Positions 22,534-32,289 are shown, counted from the first letter of the stretch. The stretch is DNA of 39,661 nucleotides from Chloroflexota bacterium (GCA_027618515.1 JAQCEV010000016.1:1-39661), one strand, 5' to 3'. Notes: generated from the letters alone by a model not told the origin. Numbers and translations: made by a program.

Positions 22534-23856
22534 TTATCGGATCCCCTCCAGCGCAGCGACCAGTTCGTCTATCTGCTCGCGAGAGTTGACCTCCGTCACG
22601 CAGAACAGCATGCCGTTCTCGATGCGGTCCGATACGTCCAACCCACCGATGATCCCGTGTTCTTCAAGCCTGAGGTTGATCTCAGCAGGAGGTTTGGGAC
22701 ATCGGACGACGAACTCTTGGAAGAACGTGCCTTCTAGGGCGATGTCGTAGTTGGGCAATTCGGCGATGCGCCCCGCTGCGTAGTGGGCCTTCTGGTAGGT
22801 GAGTTCAGCCACATGCCGCAACCCACGCTTGCCCATGAGCGCCGTGTACATCGTGGCCCAAAGGCCGATGAGCGCGGTCGACGTGCAGATGTTGGATGTG
22901 GCGTGTTCACGCCGGATGTGCTGCTCGCGTGGTTGGAGCGTGAGCACGTAGCCGGTGCGGCCCTGAGTGTCGACGGTCTGACCGACGATGCGTCCGGGGA
23001 GCTGACGTATGAATTCCTTGCGACAGGTGAAGATGCCGACGTATGGCCCGCCGAAGCTCATGGGCACGCCTAGCGCCTGACCTTCGCCAGTCGCGATGTC
23101 CGCGCCGTAGGCACCGGGAGGCTGGAGCATCGCTGCGGCGATGGGGTCTGCCGAAAGGCAGAACAGCGCGCCTGCTGCGTGTGCCATGTCCGACAGGCGC
23201 TGCAAGTCTTCGATGTAGCCGAAGAAGTTGGGGTTCTGTGCCAGAACCGCTGCGGTGTCCGGCTGGAGCTCAGTGGCGTCGGGCTCGATGGTGTAGACCT
23301 CGATGTCCTGCGGGCCAGAGTAGGCTCGGACGGCCTCGGCGTAATGGGGGTTGACCGTGCTGAGGATCGCCACTCGCGCATGCTTCGTGACCCGACAGGC
23401 CATGAGGGCCGCCTCAGCCAACGCGGAAGCGCCGTCGTACATCCCGGCGTTTGAGACTTCCATCCCGAATATCTGGGCCATCATCGTTTGAAACTCAAAC
23501 GTACCCTGGAGCGTGCCTTGGGAGACCTCGGGCTGGTAGGGCGTGTAGGAGGTCAGGAACTCACCACGGGTTACCAGCGGCGGGATCACCGCCGGGCTGT
23601 AGTGGTTGTAGACACCTGCGCCCAGGAAGCTGGGGTGCGCGCCCGCGTGGAAGTTGCGGGAGGCGAGGCGCTCCATCTCCTGACGAAGGTCCATCTCGGA
23701 CATGGGCGCCGGGATCCGCAACACGGGGTTGCGGAACTCAGCAGGGATGTCCGTGAACAGATCGTCTATGGATGCCGCACCGACTTCCGCGAGCATCGCT
23801 GCGCGGTCTTCATCGGTATTCGGAACGTACGGGGAAGCGAAGGGTAAGTCTGACAC
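22534..23856 (-). CDS. gcvPA: Glycine dehydrogenase (decarboxylating) subunit 1
   Basis: A 440-aa N-terminal half of the split P-protein. Typical segments are FLGAGVYNHYSPAVIPPLV, FLTSYTPYQPEVSQGTLQGT and EFQTMMAQIFGMEVSNAGMY, then DGASALAEAALMA, GEGQALGVPMSFGGPYVG and LQPREQHIRREHATSNICT. These form the domain that pairs with GcvPB in the alpha2beta2 enzyme; it lacks the PLP lysine, as expected. It starts at GTG 23856, 3 nt after the gcvH stop. Length is usual (about 440-450). No odd features apart from the GTG start. Confidence 0.96.
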   Translation of the reverse strand: MSDLPFASPYVPNTDEDRAAMLAEVGAASIDDLFTDIPAEFRNPVLRIPAPMSEMDLRQEMERLASRNFHAGAHPSFLGAGVYNHYSPAVIPPLVTRGEFLTSYTPYQPEVSQGTLQGTFEFQTMMAQIFGMEVSNAGMYDGASALAEAALMACRVTKHARVAILSTVNPHYAEAVRAYSGPQDIEVYTIEPDATELQPDTAAVLAQNPNFFGYIEDLQRLSDMAHAAGALFCLSADPIAAAMLQPPGAYGADIATGEGQALGVPMSFGGPYVGIFTCRKEFIRQLPGRIVGQTVDTQGRTGYVLTLQPREQHIRREHATSNICTSTALIGLWATMYTALMGKRGLRHVAELTYQKAHYAAGRIAELPNYDIALEGTFFQEFVVRCPKPPAEINLRLEEHGIIGGLDVSDRIENGMLFCVTEVNSREQIDELVAALEGIR

Positions 23857-23859
23857 TAT

Positions 23860-24240
23860 TTACTCGGTGATCGATTTGTATGCGGTCGGGTCTAGGAGGT
23901 TGTTGAGGTCGTCGGCGTTGTCGGGCTTGACCCGCACCAGCCAACCGCCCGTGAAGGGGTCTTCGTTGACCAGCTCTGGCTTGGACTTGATGTCGGCGTT
24001 GATCTCGACGATCTCACCGGTGATGGGCGAGAAGAGGTCTGAGACGGCTTTGACCGACTCGATCTCTCCCATGTGTTCGCCCTGGGTGACGCGCGCACCA
24101 ACGGCGGGCACCTCAACGAAGATGACGTCGCCCAACTCGTGCGCCGCGAACTCGCTGATGCCGACGCGTACCGTGCCGTCGCCCTCAAGTAGAGCCCACT
24201 CGTGCTCTTTCGAATATCGCCTGTCGGCTGGGATCTCCAT
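23860..24240 (-). CDS. gcvH: Glycine cleavage system H protein
   Basis: A 126-aa lipoyl carrier that shuttles the aminomethyl group between P-, T- and L-proteins. The lipoylated lysine is Lys64 in GEIESVKAVSDLFSPITGE, the diagnostic hairpin turn. The N-terminus YSKEHEWALLEGDGTVRVGI and the downstream VEINADIKSKPELVNEDPF are standard. ATG 24240 has a GAGGTGGC sequence upstream. No lipoate ligase or LipA/LipB gene, and no L-protein gene, is in the window, so lipoylation and dihydrolipoyl dehydrogenase come from elsewhere. Confidence 0.97.
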   Translation of the reverse strand: MEIPADRRYSKEHEWALLEGDGTVRVGISEFAAHELGDVIFVEVPAVGARVTQGEHMGEIESVKAVSDLFSPITGEIVEINADIKSKPELVNEDPFTGGWLVRVKPDNADDLNNLLDPTAYKSITE

Positions 24241-24301
24241 GCGCCACCTCTAATGGTTGTTGGTCGCCCGGTTTACGCCGGGCCTGGGATGTTATCGGAC
24301 G

Positions 24302-25405
<1,104 letters not shown>

Positions 25406-25565
25406 GGTGGCTCCTTGAGGTGCCTGGGGGTGCGCCCAGATATGGTAGAGACGGCATCGGGCTCGGTCAACGAGTGCCGCCTAGCGGTTGGCACCCTCAG
25501 GACAGACGGCGTAAGGTGTGCACAAAACGGTAAATAATTCGGGAATTAGGCGGAGGGATTCGAAC

Positions 25566-26738
25566 ATGGCTGAGTTGGAGTTTGGGGCCTGGGGGCCCAT
25601 CAGCAATCACATCATTGACACGAGATTCGGCGGGATCGCAGCGGATGCCTACGACGATCACATCCGCCAGGCCCGCATGATGGACGAGTTGGGTTACAAG
25701 TATTACTGGATCATCGAACACCAGGCGTCCTACGTGGGATCGATCACGTCGCCGACGGTATTCCTGACGGCTATCGCGAGCGCGACCAAGAATATTCACA
25801 TCGGCGCGATGATCTGGGTGCTCCCTTTCCACAACCCGATGCGTCTTGCCGAAGAGGTCGCAACGCTCGACCACCTTTCGCACGGTCGCGTGGAGTTCGC
25901 CACGGGTATCGGTACGCACGAGCACGAGTTCATCCGACTGGGCCTGAACTATGACGACCGCCAGGCCATGGGCGATGAGGCGCTCGACGTGATCGAGAAG
26001 GCCTGGACGCAGCCTGAGGTTACGCACCACGGCCGGTTCTGGGATTTCGAGGAGATGCTGCCGAGGCCGTTCCCGTACCAGAAGCCCCACCCGCCGTTCT
26101 GGATCGCTGCGCATAGCATGCGAGCGTTCGAGTTCGCAGCGGAGCGCAACTACAACGTGGCCACGAACATCTCGACGGACGATCAGTTGGTCGAGAAGTT
26201 CAAGCACTTCCGCCATGTATGGGAAGAGTGCAACCACCCTGGCCCGATGCCGCGCCAATTGCTGGTGCGTGCCGTCCACGTCGCGGAGACGGACGAGAAG
26301 GCCCGAGAAGAGGTAGAGCCCTACCTGCTGGGATCGATGGGACTCGGTAGAGACATGATCACGAACACCCGTATCGGGATGGGTAGCGACCCAAGAGGCA
26401 AGGGGCGGGACAACACCCGTTACACCAGGGGCAACGGTGAGGTCTTCGCGGCGGCGCGCAAGTCCTACGACTTCTGGATCGACAGTGGCCTCGCGGTGAT
26501 CGGTAGCCCCGAGACGGTCATCCGCAAGCTCAAGGAGAAGCAGGAGAAGCTGGGATTCTCAGTATTCGCAGCCAATCACGGGATCGGGGATATGCCTACG
26601 GACTTGGTGGACAAATCCATCACCATGTTCGGCAAAGAGGTCATCCCCGCCTTCGAGCAGCCCAAGGGAGACACGAGGCCCGTCAGCCTAGCGGCTCAGC
26701 GCATGGGTTGCCCGTCGTACTCAGGGATGGCCCCGTAA
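25566..26738 (+). CDS. Luciferase-like (LLM) flavin-dependent oxidoreductase
   Basis: A 390-aa TIM-barrel enzyme of the bacterial luciferase-like superfamily, using FMN or F420 for oxygenation or hydride transfer. Visible signatures: YKYYWIIEHQASYVGSITSP (strand 2 and active-site region), IHIGAMIWVLPFHNPMRLAE, the glycine-rich HGRVEFATGIGTHEHEF, and the C-terminal GSPETVIRKLKEKQEKLGFS that closes the barrel. ATG 25566 is chosen because GGAGGG is 8 nt upstream; an in-frame GTG at 25518 would add residues with no family match. It is divergent from gcvT and ends in a strong bidirectional terminator. Such enzymes are numerous in SAR202 genomes, where Baeyer-Villiger-type attack on recalcitrant organic matter has been proposed. 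The substrate is not predictable. Confidence 0.88.
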   Translation: MAELEFGAWGPISNHIIDTRFGGIAADAYDDHIRQARMMDELGYKYYWIIEHQASYVGSITSPTVFLTAIASATKNIHIGAMIWVLPFHNPMRLAEEVATLDHLSHGRVEFATGIGTHEHEFIRLGLNYDDRQAMGDEALDVIEKAWTQPEVTHHGRFWDFEEMLPRPFPYQKPHPPFWIAAHSMRAFEFAAERNYNVATNISTDDQLVEKFKHFRHVWEECNHPGPMPRQLLVRAVHVAETDEKAREEVEPYLLGSMGLGRDMITNTRIGMGSDPRGKGRDNTRYTRGNGEVFAAARKSYDFWIDSGLAVIGSPETVIRKLKEKQEKLGFSVFAANHGIGDMPTDLVDKSITMFGKEVIPAFEQPKGDTRPVSLAAQRMGCPSYSGMAP

Positions 26739-26754
26739 CCAAGAGTGGACGATA

Positions 26755-26799
26755 GATAGCAAGAAAGGCCCCGGCATCGCCGGGGCCTTTCTTGCTATC
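26755..26799. terminator. Perfect 21-bp bidirectional terminator
   Basis: Arms at 26755-26775 and 26779-26799 are perfectly complementary over 21 bp around the loop ATC. The G+C-rich core is flanked by AAGAAA on the left and TTTCTT on the right, so it yields a U-rich tail in both directions, suiting the convergent LLM and DinB-like genes. The symmetry is unusually complete for a terminator. Confidence 0.92.
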
Positions 26800-26812
26800 G
26801 GATGTCTCAGCC

Positions 26813-27421
26813 CTAGCCGATCACTGAGAAAGGCTCATCCCACCCATCGCGGCCCGTGGCCAGTAGCGCTAAGCGGCCCGCGTGTGGCGTGTCCACCGCG
26901 AGATCGGCGAGCAGGTGTAGCGTGGACAGCATCGCGTCACGTGGGGAATCGCCCTGGATTCCGGTCGCGGCTTGCAGATCGAGCGTATGCACGACCAATT
27001 CCACCGTCCGGGTTGGTAGGTAATCGACGAGCGTGATGCCGCCGATCAGAGACGCGAACAGGTGGTCATCTGGCAGGGTATCGATGAACGCTGAGACCTC
27101 GCCTGCGATACGAACAACTGCTGACGGCAGGTCTGGGCCCAGCGCCTGCGCGGTCTGACGCCCCCGCTCGGCGACACGCGCATTCGTGCCCTCGCCCGCG
27201 AACGCGCGCTGGTAGTAGGCGACAGACGACGGGACTTCTGCGATCAACGTCGCGTCATGTGACGCGAATTGCTGAACGGTGAGCATGGCGCGGGCGGTGT
27301 GGCCGACCAGATCACGGACGGTCCATTCACCTAAGCCTGGCAGATCCCACTGGTCATCGCCCACGTGGCTGGCGGTGGTGACGAAGAATTCCATCGCGTG
27401 CTTGTACGCTTCCCGTGGCAT
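26813..27421 (-). CDS. DinB-like / maleylpyruvate isomerase-type metal-binding protein (copy 1)
   Basis: A 202-aa four-helix DinB-fold protein of the TIGR03083/MDMPI N-terminal type. The first metal-binding helix is WTVRDLVGHTARAMLTVQQF (His in GHT), and the later His is in RTVELVVHTLDLQAATGI; together with an Asp/Glu these form the usual metal triad of thiol-dependent DinB enzymes. The C-terminal TLHLLADLAVDTPHAGRLAL is shared almost word for word with the paralogue at 34677-35282. ATG 27421 lies 2 nt after the CoA-transferase stop, so the two genes are co-translated. In Actinobacteria relatives use mycothiol; which low-molecular-weight thiol would serve here is unknown. Confidence 0.82.
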   Translation of the reverse strand: MPREAYKHAMEFFVTTASHVGDDQWDLPGLGEWTVRDLVGHTARAMLTVQQFASHDATLIAEVPSSVAYYQRAFAGEGTNARVAERGRQTAQALGPDLPSAVVRIAGEVSAFIDTLPDDHLFASLIGGITLVDYLPTRTVELVVHTLDLQAATGIQGDSPRDAMLSTLHLLADLAVDTPHAGRLALLATGRDGWDEPFSVIG

Positions 27422-27423
27422 GG

Positions 27424-28653
27424 CTAGCTCACCACACCCTGCTCGCGTAGCTCCGCGATCCGTGCTGGATCGAGCCCGATCTCCGTCAGCAGTTCGTCCG
27501 TGTGCTGTCCCATGTCCGGTGGCAACCGACGCACTCCGCCTGGCGTACGGGAGAGCTTCACGGGTGTGTTCGTGAACGTGACCGGGCCGATGGCCGGGTG
27601 CTCCAGCGCTACGAACATGTCCCGTGCGTTGAGTTGCGGGTCAGCCGCCACCTGGGGAACGTCCTGCACCGGGCCTGCGGGGACGCCCTTGGCGGCGAGT
27701 GCTGTGACCCACTCGTTGGTGGTGCGCTCGGCCACCGCGGCTTCGAGGATCGGCCGCAGTTCGTCGTAGTTCTGAGTGCGAGCCCAGCCGGACAGGAAGC
27801 GCTCGTCGTTCGCAAGTTCGGGATGGCCCATCTCAGCGCACAGGCTTCCCCAGTGACCGGTTGGGCCATCTGAGACGGCGATCGCCACGTAACCGTCCTT
27901 GGTGCGTAGCGCCTGCACGGGCGCGACGACGGGATGGCGGGTGCCGATACGCTCGGGCACATCGCCGACTGCGAAGTAGCGCATGAGCGGGTTTTCGAGG
28001 ATGGCCGCCTGGCAATCGAGCATGCTCATGTCCACGTGTTGCCCCTCCCCGGAGCGCTGGCGTTCCACCACCGCCGATAGCAAACCGATCGTGGAGAAGA
28101 GCGCTGCGGTCATATCACCCATGCTCACGCCAGGGCGCACGGGCCCGCCGTTCTCGTCGCCGGTGATGCTGAGCATGCCTCCCATCGACTGAACGATGAT
28201 GTCCAGGGCGGCGCGCTCGTGGTACGGCCCGGTCTGGCCGAAGCCCGATATCGAGACCATGATGACTCTTGGATTTCGCGCGTGCACCGTGTCGTAGCCG
28301 AGCCCCAGCTTGTCCATGGTGCCTGGCCGATAGTTCTCGATGAGCACGTCGGCTCCGTCGATGAGCTCCAGAAGCACGTCTTTTCCTGCGGGCTGCTTGA
28401 GATCCAGCACCATGCTGCGTTTGCCGCGATTGATGCTCATGAAGTAGGTGCCGTAGGCACGAGCGTCTCCTCCATCGCTTGGAGGGATGAATGGCCCCGT
28501 GCCCCGCGCCTGGTCGCCTCCTGGCGGTTCGATCTTGACCACGTCGGCGCCGAGGTCAGCGAGCATCATCGTGGAGAACGGCCCGGCGAGCACGCGGGTG
28601 AGGTCGATCACACGCAGTCCCGCGAGTGGTCCTTGGTGAGTGGTTTGTGTCAT
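27424..28653 (-). CDS. CaiB/BaiF (family III) CoA-transferase
   Basis: A 409-aa family III CoA-transferase that moves CoA between carboxylic acids through an aspartyl-CoA intermediate. The N-terminal signature is LAGLRVIDLTRVLAGPFSTM with ADLGADVVKIEPPGGDQAR, the CoA-binding region RGKRSMVLDLKQPAGKDVL, and the catalytic aspartate is Asp151 in RAALDIIVQSMGGM. GQHVDMSMLDCQAAIL and the C-terminal LPPDMGQHTDELLTEIGL complete the fold. Length is usual. The start is ATG 28653. It is followed directly by the DinB-like gene. Acid substrates (for example succinate with an aromatic or bile acid-like partner) cannot be deduced; the family is expanded in SAR202-type genomes. Confidence 0.93.
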   Translation of the reverse strand: MTQTTHQGPLAGLRVIDLTRVLAGPFSTMMLADLGADVVKIEPPGGDQARGTGPFIPPSDGGDARAYGTYFMSINRGKRSMVLDLKQPAGKDVLLELIDGADVLIENYRPGTMDKLGLGYDTVHARNPRVIMVSISGFGQTGPYHERAALDIIVQSMGGMLSITGDENGGPVRPGVSMGDMTAALFSTIGLLSAVVERQRSGEGQHVDMSMLDCQAAILENPLMRYFAVGDVPERIGTRHPVVAPVQALRTKDGYVAIAVSDGPTGHWGSLCAEMGHPELANDERFLSGWARTQNYDELRPILEAAVAERTTNEWVTALAAKGVPAGPVQDVPQVAADPQLNARDMFVALEHPAIGPVTFTNTPVKLSRTPGGVRRLPPDMGQHTDELLTEIGLDPARIAELREQGVVS

Positions 28654-28735
28654 ACCTGCTCCTCTAGAAGATCAATGGCAACAATCAGACTGACGCGTGC
28701 ATGGTACCCCCCAAGAACATTCGCGCCGCGTTCCT

Positions 28736-28741
28736 TATAAT
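28736..28741 (+). promoter_or_regulatory. Consensus -10 element before the DUF1802 gene
   Basis: A perfect TATAAT 41 nt before the ATG at 28783. The bases 17-18 nt upstream (AAGAAC) do not resemble a -35 box, so recognition may rely on the -10 alone or on an activator. Confidence 0.4.
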
Positions 28742-28782
28742 CAGGCCACGCAGTATTCGCAGTGCGGATTTCGGAGGTGGGT

Positions 28783-29403
28783 ATGACGACGACTAAGGTG
28801 GATCTGGCTGATCTGCCGTTCTCCTGCGACGCCGCGCTCAAGGAATGGGCGGTGGCCATCGAGGCGCTCGGCCAAGGACGACTTGCGCTGATCATCCGTA
28901 AGGGTGGTATCCGCGAGGAGAATAACCGATTCGAGGTCAAGTTCCCGGAGTTCCTACTCTTCCCCTCGTTCGAGCACCAGCAGAGCGAGCTACTGCGCCC
29001 CGACCACGCCGAAGCCCTCGCTGATTCGATCAACGCGGTGCCAACGGATGACGGTCTGACGTTCACCCACTTCGCGAAGGTGCACTCGGCATTCCCGGTA
29101 ACGGAGTTGCCGCAGCTAGAAGCGCTGGAGTCGCACCACATCTGGACGAAGGAGTACGCGGAGAAGCGCTTGCGATGGCGTCCCCGTGTTGCCCTCACCG
29201 CCATGGTGCTGCGCGTGTATCGCTTGCCGGTCGCCAAGCAGGCGCCGTTCAGGCCCGAGTACGTGGGCTGCAAGTCGTGGTTGCCGTTGCTGGATTCCGT
29301 CAACATCGACGCCCTCGAACCCGCGATGTCCGACGATGTGTTCGCCGCAGAGGCGGCCGCCATCGATGCCGCGATGTCAGCCGCCGCGCAGGTTGCGGTC
29401 TAG
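28783..29403 (+). CDS. DUF1802 family protein
   Basis: A 206-aa protein matching the pattern of DUF1802: CDAALKEWAVAIEALGQGR, then LALIIRKGGIREENNRFEV and FPEFLLFPSFEHQQSELL, the conserved 'RKGGI.E....F..EF.LFPT..HQ' core, followed by a second half with KEYAEKRLRWRPRVALTAM and LRVYRL. No catalytic function is known for the family; a nuclease or nucleotide-handling role has not been shown. ATG 28783 follows GGAGGTGGGT; an earlier in-frame start at 28762 is less likely. The C-terminal tail is Ala-rich. It is divergent from the CoA-transferase and followed 44 nt later by the aldo/keto reductase on the same strand. Confidence 0.75.
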   Translation: MTTTKVDLADLPFSCDAALKEWAVAIEALGQGRLALIIRKGGIREENNRFEVKFPEFLLFPSFEHQQSELLRPDHAEALADSINAVPTDDGLTFTHFAKVHSAFPVTELPQLEALESHHIWTKEYAEKRLRWRPRVALTAMVLRVYRLPVAKQAPFRPEYVGCKSWLPLLDSVNIDALEPAMSDDVFAAEAAAIDAAMSAAAQVAV

Positions 29404-29447
29404 GGCCGTTTAGTCTTACGTAAAGTAATTATTACAGGGGGAACCCT

Positions 29448-30452
29448 TTGAAGTACCGAAAGCTTGGCACAACTGACCTGTCCGTATCCGAGGTAGCGTT
29501 CGGCGTTTGGACCGTCGCGACGGGCTGGTGGGGCAAAGTCGAGAAAGACGATGCCATCCGCCTGCTCCAGGAGGCTGAGAACCAGGGCGTAACGCTGTAT
29601 GACACGGCGGATACCTATGCTGATGGTTACGGCGAGGAGTTGCTGCAGTACGCATTCCCCAAGAAGAAGCGCCAGGACATCATCATCGGCACCAAGTTCG
29701 GGTACGACCTGAAGACGCCACGGTGGGGCCATCACAAGGAACGCGCACAGCGCTGGGACCCGGAGTTCATCCGCGAAGCATGCGAGGACAGCCTGCGTCG
29801 CTTGGGCACGGACTACATCGACCTCTATCAGCTCCACAACCCGCGCATCGAGACCGTCCAAGATGACGAGGTGTTCGACACACTCGACGCCTTGGTCAAG
29901 GAGGGCAAGCTCCGCCACTACGGTGTGGCGCTAGGCCCCGACATCGGCTGGCGCGCCGAGGGCGAGGCAGCGATGGCTGAGCGTAAGGTGCCCAGCATTC
30001 AGATCATCTACAGCATCATCGAGCAGCAACCCGCTCGTGATTTCTTCCCCTTCGCTCACGACAACAATACTGGCCTGCTCGCGCGCGTGCCTCACGCGTC
30101 TGAGATCCTGACCGACGAGTTCACGAACCAGGTCAAGGTTGAGTTCGACGAGTCAGACCACCGAGCGCACCGCAAGCAGGAGTGGTTGGACACGGCGTTC
30201 GAGAAGCGCAATCGAGTGCTCTTCATCGCGCAGGAAACCGGTCGAACGCTGGCCCAGGCGGCCATCCAGTTCTGCCTATCCGAGCCCAACATCGCAGCGG
30301 TCTTGCCCAACATCGTGCGCAAGGATCAGCTTGACGAGTTCACCGTTGGAAGCGATGTCGCGCCTCTAGCCGCAGATGAAGTCGCTGAACTCTACCGGCT
30401 CTACGATGAGGAGTTTGCTAGTCTCGAAGAGATCCAGCCCCAGCGCACCTAG
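29448..30452 (+). CDS. Aldo/keto reductase
   Basis: A 334-aa NADPH-dependent oxidoreductase of the AKR superfamily (a TIM barrel that reduces aldehydes and ketones). The catalytic tetrad is present: Asp52 and Tyr57 in LYDTADTYADGYG, Lys83 in IIIGTKFGYDL and His130 in IDLYQLHNPRIE. The C-terminal cofactor region is ALAQAAIQFCLSE-like (TLAQAAIQFCLSEPNIAAVL) with the NIVRKDQLDE segment that follows. It is longer than minimal AKRs, with an insertion around 210-260. It starts at TTG 29448 (MKYRKLGTTDL) with GGGGGA about 6 nt upstream. Substrate unknown. Ends in TAG; no terminator is evident. Confidence 0.92.
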   Translation: MKYRKLGTTDLSVSEVAFGVWTVATGWWGKVEKDDAIRLLQEAENQGVTLYDTADTYADGYGEELLQYAFPKKKRQDIIIGTKFGYDLKTPRWGHHKERAQRWDPEFIREACEDSLRRLGTDYIDLYQLHNPRIETVQDDEVFDTLDALVKEGKLRHYGVALGPDIGWRAEGEAAMAERKVPSIQIIYSIIEQQPARDFFPFAHDNNTGLLARVPHASEILTDEFTNQVKVEFDESDHRAHRKQEWLDTAFEKRNRVLFIAQETGRTLAQAAIQFCLSEPNIAAVLPNIVRKDQLDEFTVGSDVAPLAADEVAELYRLYDEEFASLEEIQPQRT

Positions 30453-30839
30453 GCAAGGCAGGGTACTCCCTGCACGCCGCCCCGGGCTCGTTGGTAGGCA
30501 AATCGTGTAGCCAGTCGGGGCTCGCCCTCGGAACTCTTGGCTTTGCCGCTAGGACTAAAGGTCGCTTGGCCGCTCCGGGGAGGGCTCGCGAATGAGGGCA
30601 CTCCGGGTCGCTGGCACTGCGCAAGCAGCGTAAGAGGGCTGGGTGGGTGGGCACACTAACGGCCTGCCCTAGACGTGGAGCAAGAGAGAGATTCTCGCGG
30701 GCTGCGCCTCGTGTCTGAATGACGTTAGTAGGGGCCCAAGAACTGAAGGTCGCTTGGCCGCTCCAGGAGAGATAGGGCGAGCGCTCTGTGCGCTAGCCAC
30801 TCGTGAACGGCAATATGTGGGTGCAGGGCTGCGCCCTGC
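30453..30839. repeat. Gene-free region with repeats
   Basis: A 387-bp spacer without a credible gene. It holds a 19-nt perfect direct repeat (AAGGTCGCTTGGCCGCTCC at 30558-30576 and 30746-30764) inside a longer similarity of about 31 nt, and at 30686-30727 a relative of the 9258-9324 repeat with the same ends (GAGAGATTC and CTCGTGTCTGAATGACGTTA). This looks like decaying, repeat-derived intergenic DNA between the aldo/keto reductase and convergent fabI. Confidence 0.65.
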
Positions 30840-31613
30840 CTAGACGGCCATGATGTTGTAGCCGGCGTCTACATAGAGGATGGTGCCCGTGATGCCGGTG
30901 GAGAGCGGGCTGGCGAGGAACAGCGCCGCGTCGCCTACCTCATCCTGCGTGATGTTGCGACGCATGGGTGAGTGGTCAGCGTGGATCTTCTGCATGTCGG
31001 TGAAGCCGGAGATTCCGCGCGCTGCCAGCGTGTTGAGTGGGCCTGCAGAGATCGCGTTCACCCGGATGTTGCGCTGACCGAATTCCGACGCCAGTTGCTT
31101 GACTTCGTTCTCCAGTGCGGCCTTGGCCACACCCATGATGTTGTAACCGGGGTAAACCTTGTCGGCGGCGTGGAAGGTCAGCGTCATGATGCTTCCGCCG
31201 TCGGTCATGCGTTCAGCGCCGAGGCGTGCGACCGGTAGCAGCGAGTACGCGCTCACGTCCATGGCCAGGCGGAATCCGTCGATCCCGGTAGCTGAGAAAT
31301 CGCCAGCGAGATCGTCCTTATTGGCGAAGGCCACGCAATGCGCGACAGCCGCAAGCGGGGCTCGCGATGTGGCGGCATCGAACGCCGCTGCGACGGATGC
31401 TTCGTCGAGCACGTCGCACTCTACTGCCTGCGTATTGTCCATGTCCTTGACCAGATCAAGAACCGTGCGCCCCATGCGCTCGTTCTGGTAGGTCACGGTC
31501 AGACTTGCGCCTGCCTCATGGAAACGTTGGGCGATGGCCCAGGCGATGGAGCGATGATTCGCGACGCCGAAAACTACTGCTGACTGGCCGGAGAGGTCGA
31601 TGGAAACAGCCAC
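30840..31613 (-). CDS. fabI: Enoyl-[acyl-carrier-protein] reductase (NADH)
   Basis: A 257-aa short-chain dehydrogenase of the FabI type, catalysing the last step of each fatty-acid elongation cycle. The NAD motif is of the FabI kind, VVFGVANHRSIAWAIAQ (Gly..Ala-Asn..Ser-Ile-Ala), and the active site is VYPGYNIMGVAKAALENE: Tyr154, Tyr157 and Lys164, with the Y-x6-K spacing characteristic of enoyl reductases. NAISAGPLNTLAARGISGF is the substrate-flap region. GTG 31613 begins 3 nt after the stop of the EVE gene, so the two are coupled. The enzyme is the target of triclosan-type inhibitors in other bacteria. It shows that the organism makes straight-chain fatty acids. Ends in TAG. Confidence 0.94.
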   Translation of the reverse strand: MAVSIDLSGQSAVVFGVANHRSIAWAIAQRFHEAGASLTVTYQNERMGRTVLDLVKDMDNTQAVECDVLDEASVAAAFDAATSRAPLAAVAHCVAFANKDDLAGDFSATGIDGFRLAMDVSAYSLLPVARLGAERMTDGGSIMTLTFHAADKVYPGYNIMGVAKAALENEVKQLASEFGQRNIRVNAISAGPLNTLAARGISGFTDMQKIHADHSPMRRNITQDEVGDAALFLASPLSTGITGTILYVDAGYNIMAV

Positions 31614-31616
31614 TGT

Positions 31617-32144
31617 TTACGCCTTCGTTGCCAGACCGTCGAGAGCGCACCAAGGGTCGCTGTCGTTCCCCAAGGCAACGTCGGGGCGCTTCACGCCCTT
31701 CGCCATCTCGTCCTCGATCAAGGCAAAGTCTTGTTTGGGAACCAAGTGGAGCAGGCCTTGGAAGGCCAGAGGCCACTGTTCAGGGGCCCACTTCTTCACG
31801 TACTGCATCCGGGGTGCGATGAGCCGGGCGTCTACCACGTGATCATCATCCAGGATGATGTCAGGCTTCAGGTTCACGCGCCAAGCGAAAGTCTCGTCGG
31901 GTTCAGTGGTCGGCCAGGTGGGTGTTGGGTCTTCGAAGTACGTGGAAGAGACCGTCGCAACGACACCGAACACGAGGCGAACAGACACGTAGAACAGCAC
32001 GCGGTCGCCGATCGCCATCCGCTGAACGCGCTTGCGCTGGTTCCTCCCCATGCCGAGCAGAGTGAAGCCTTGCTCGACGCACTTGTCGTAGTACTCGGGG
32101 CGGACCGCGATCATCCAATAGTTCCTAGGTGTGGCCGTAACCAT
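31617..32144 (-). CDS. EVE/PUA-like domain protein
   Basis: A 175-aa protein of the EVE group of PUA-like folds, thought to recognise modified bases in nucleic acid. The start NYWMIAVRPEYYDKCVEQGF and the core RVQRMAIGDRVLFYVSVRLV with FGVVATVSSTYFEDP are typical (beta strand, then 'GD.v.fY', then 'fg.v..v.s..f.D'), as is the later WAPEQWPLAFQGLLHLVPKQ. I chose ATG 32144 over the TTG 6 nt upstream. It is longer than minimal EVE proteins (about 140 aa) by a C-terminal extension with DPWCALDGL. It heads a two-gene unit with fabI. EVE genes elsewhere are fused to or near restriction or methylation genes; none is seen here. Confidence 0.78.
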   Translation of the reverse strand: MVTATPRNYWMIAVRPEYYDKCVEQGFTLLGMGRNQRKRVQRMAIGDRVLFYVSVRLVFGVVATVSSTYFEDPTPTWPTTEPDETFAWRVNLKPDIILDDDHVVDARLIAPRMQYVKKWAPEQWPLAFQGLLHLVPKQDFALIEDEMAKGVKRPDVALGNDSDPWCALDGLATKA

Positions 32145-32205
32145 GCTCAAATGATATCACGGAGGGCAGGGCCAGCAGGGGCGATTAGTTGCACAGAAGG
32201 GACTC

Positions 32206-32289
32206 CGGAAAGTGTTTCCGACCACGGCCGGATGGCCGCTTCGGGGTCGCTCAGATAGAATGACTGGGTTGGACACTGCCGGACTGTCC
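32206..32289 (+). promoter_or_regulatory. Hairpin-rich region upstream of metE
   Basis: The 173-bp spacer before metE contains three small hairpins in a row: CGGAAA/TTTCCG with loop GTG (32206-32220), CGGCC/GGCCG with loop GGAT (32225-32238) and GGACA/TGTCC with a 9-nt loop (32271-32289). A -10-like TAGAAT is at 32256-32261. It does not match the SAM or cobalamin riboswitch patterns known to me; attenuator or promoter region undecided. Confidence 0.3.

Noticed and set aside
21041-23856. gcvP looking broken into two genes
   Set aside because: The split into gcvPA and gcvPB is a well-known natural form; both halves have full length, own start codons and tight operon spacing.
25406-25565. Glycine riboswitch before gcvT
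   Set aside because: No tandem aptamer-like conserved segments or following terminator could be seen in the 160-bp divergent spacer.
30418-30839. Small genes in the repeat-bearing spacer
   Set aside because: The frames present are short, overlap repeats, and have neither start signals nor recognisable protein patterns.
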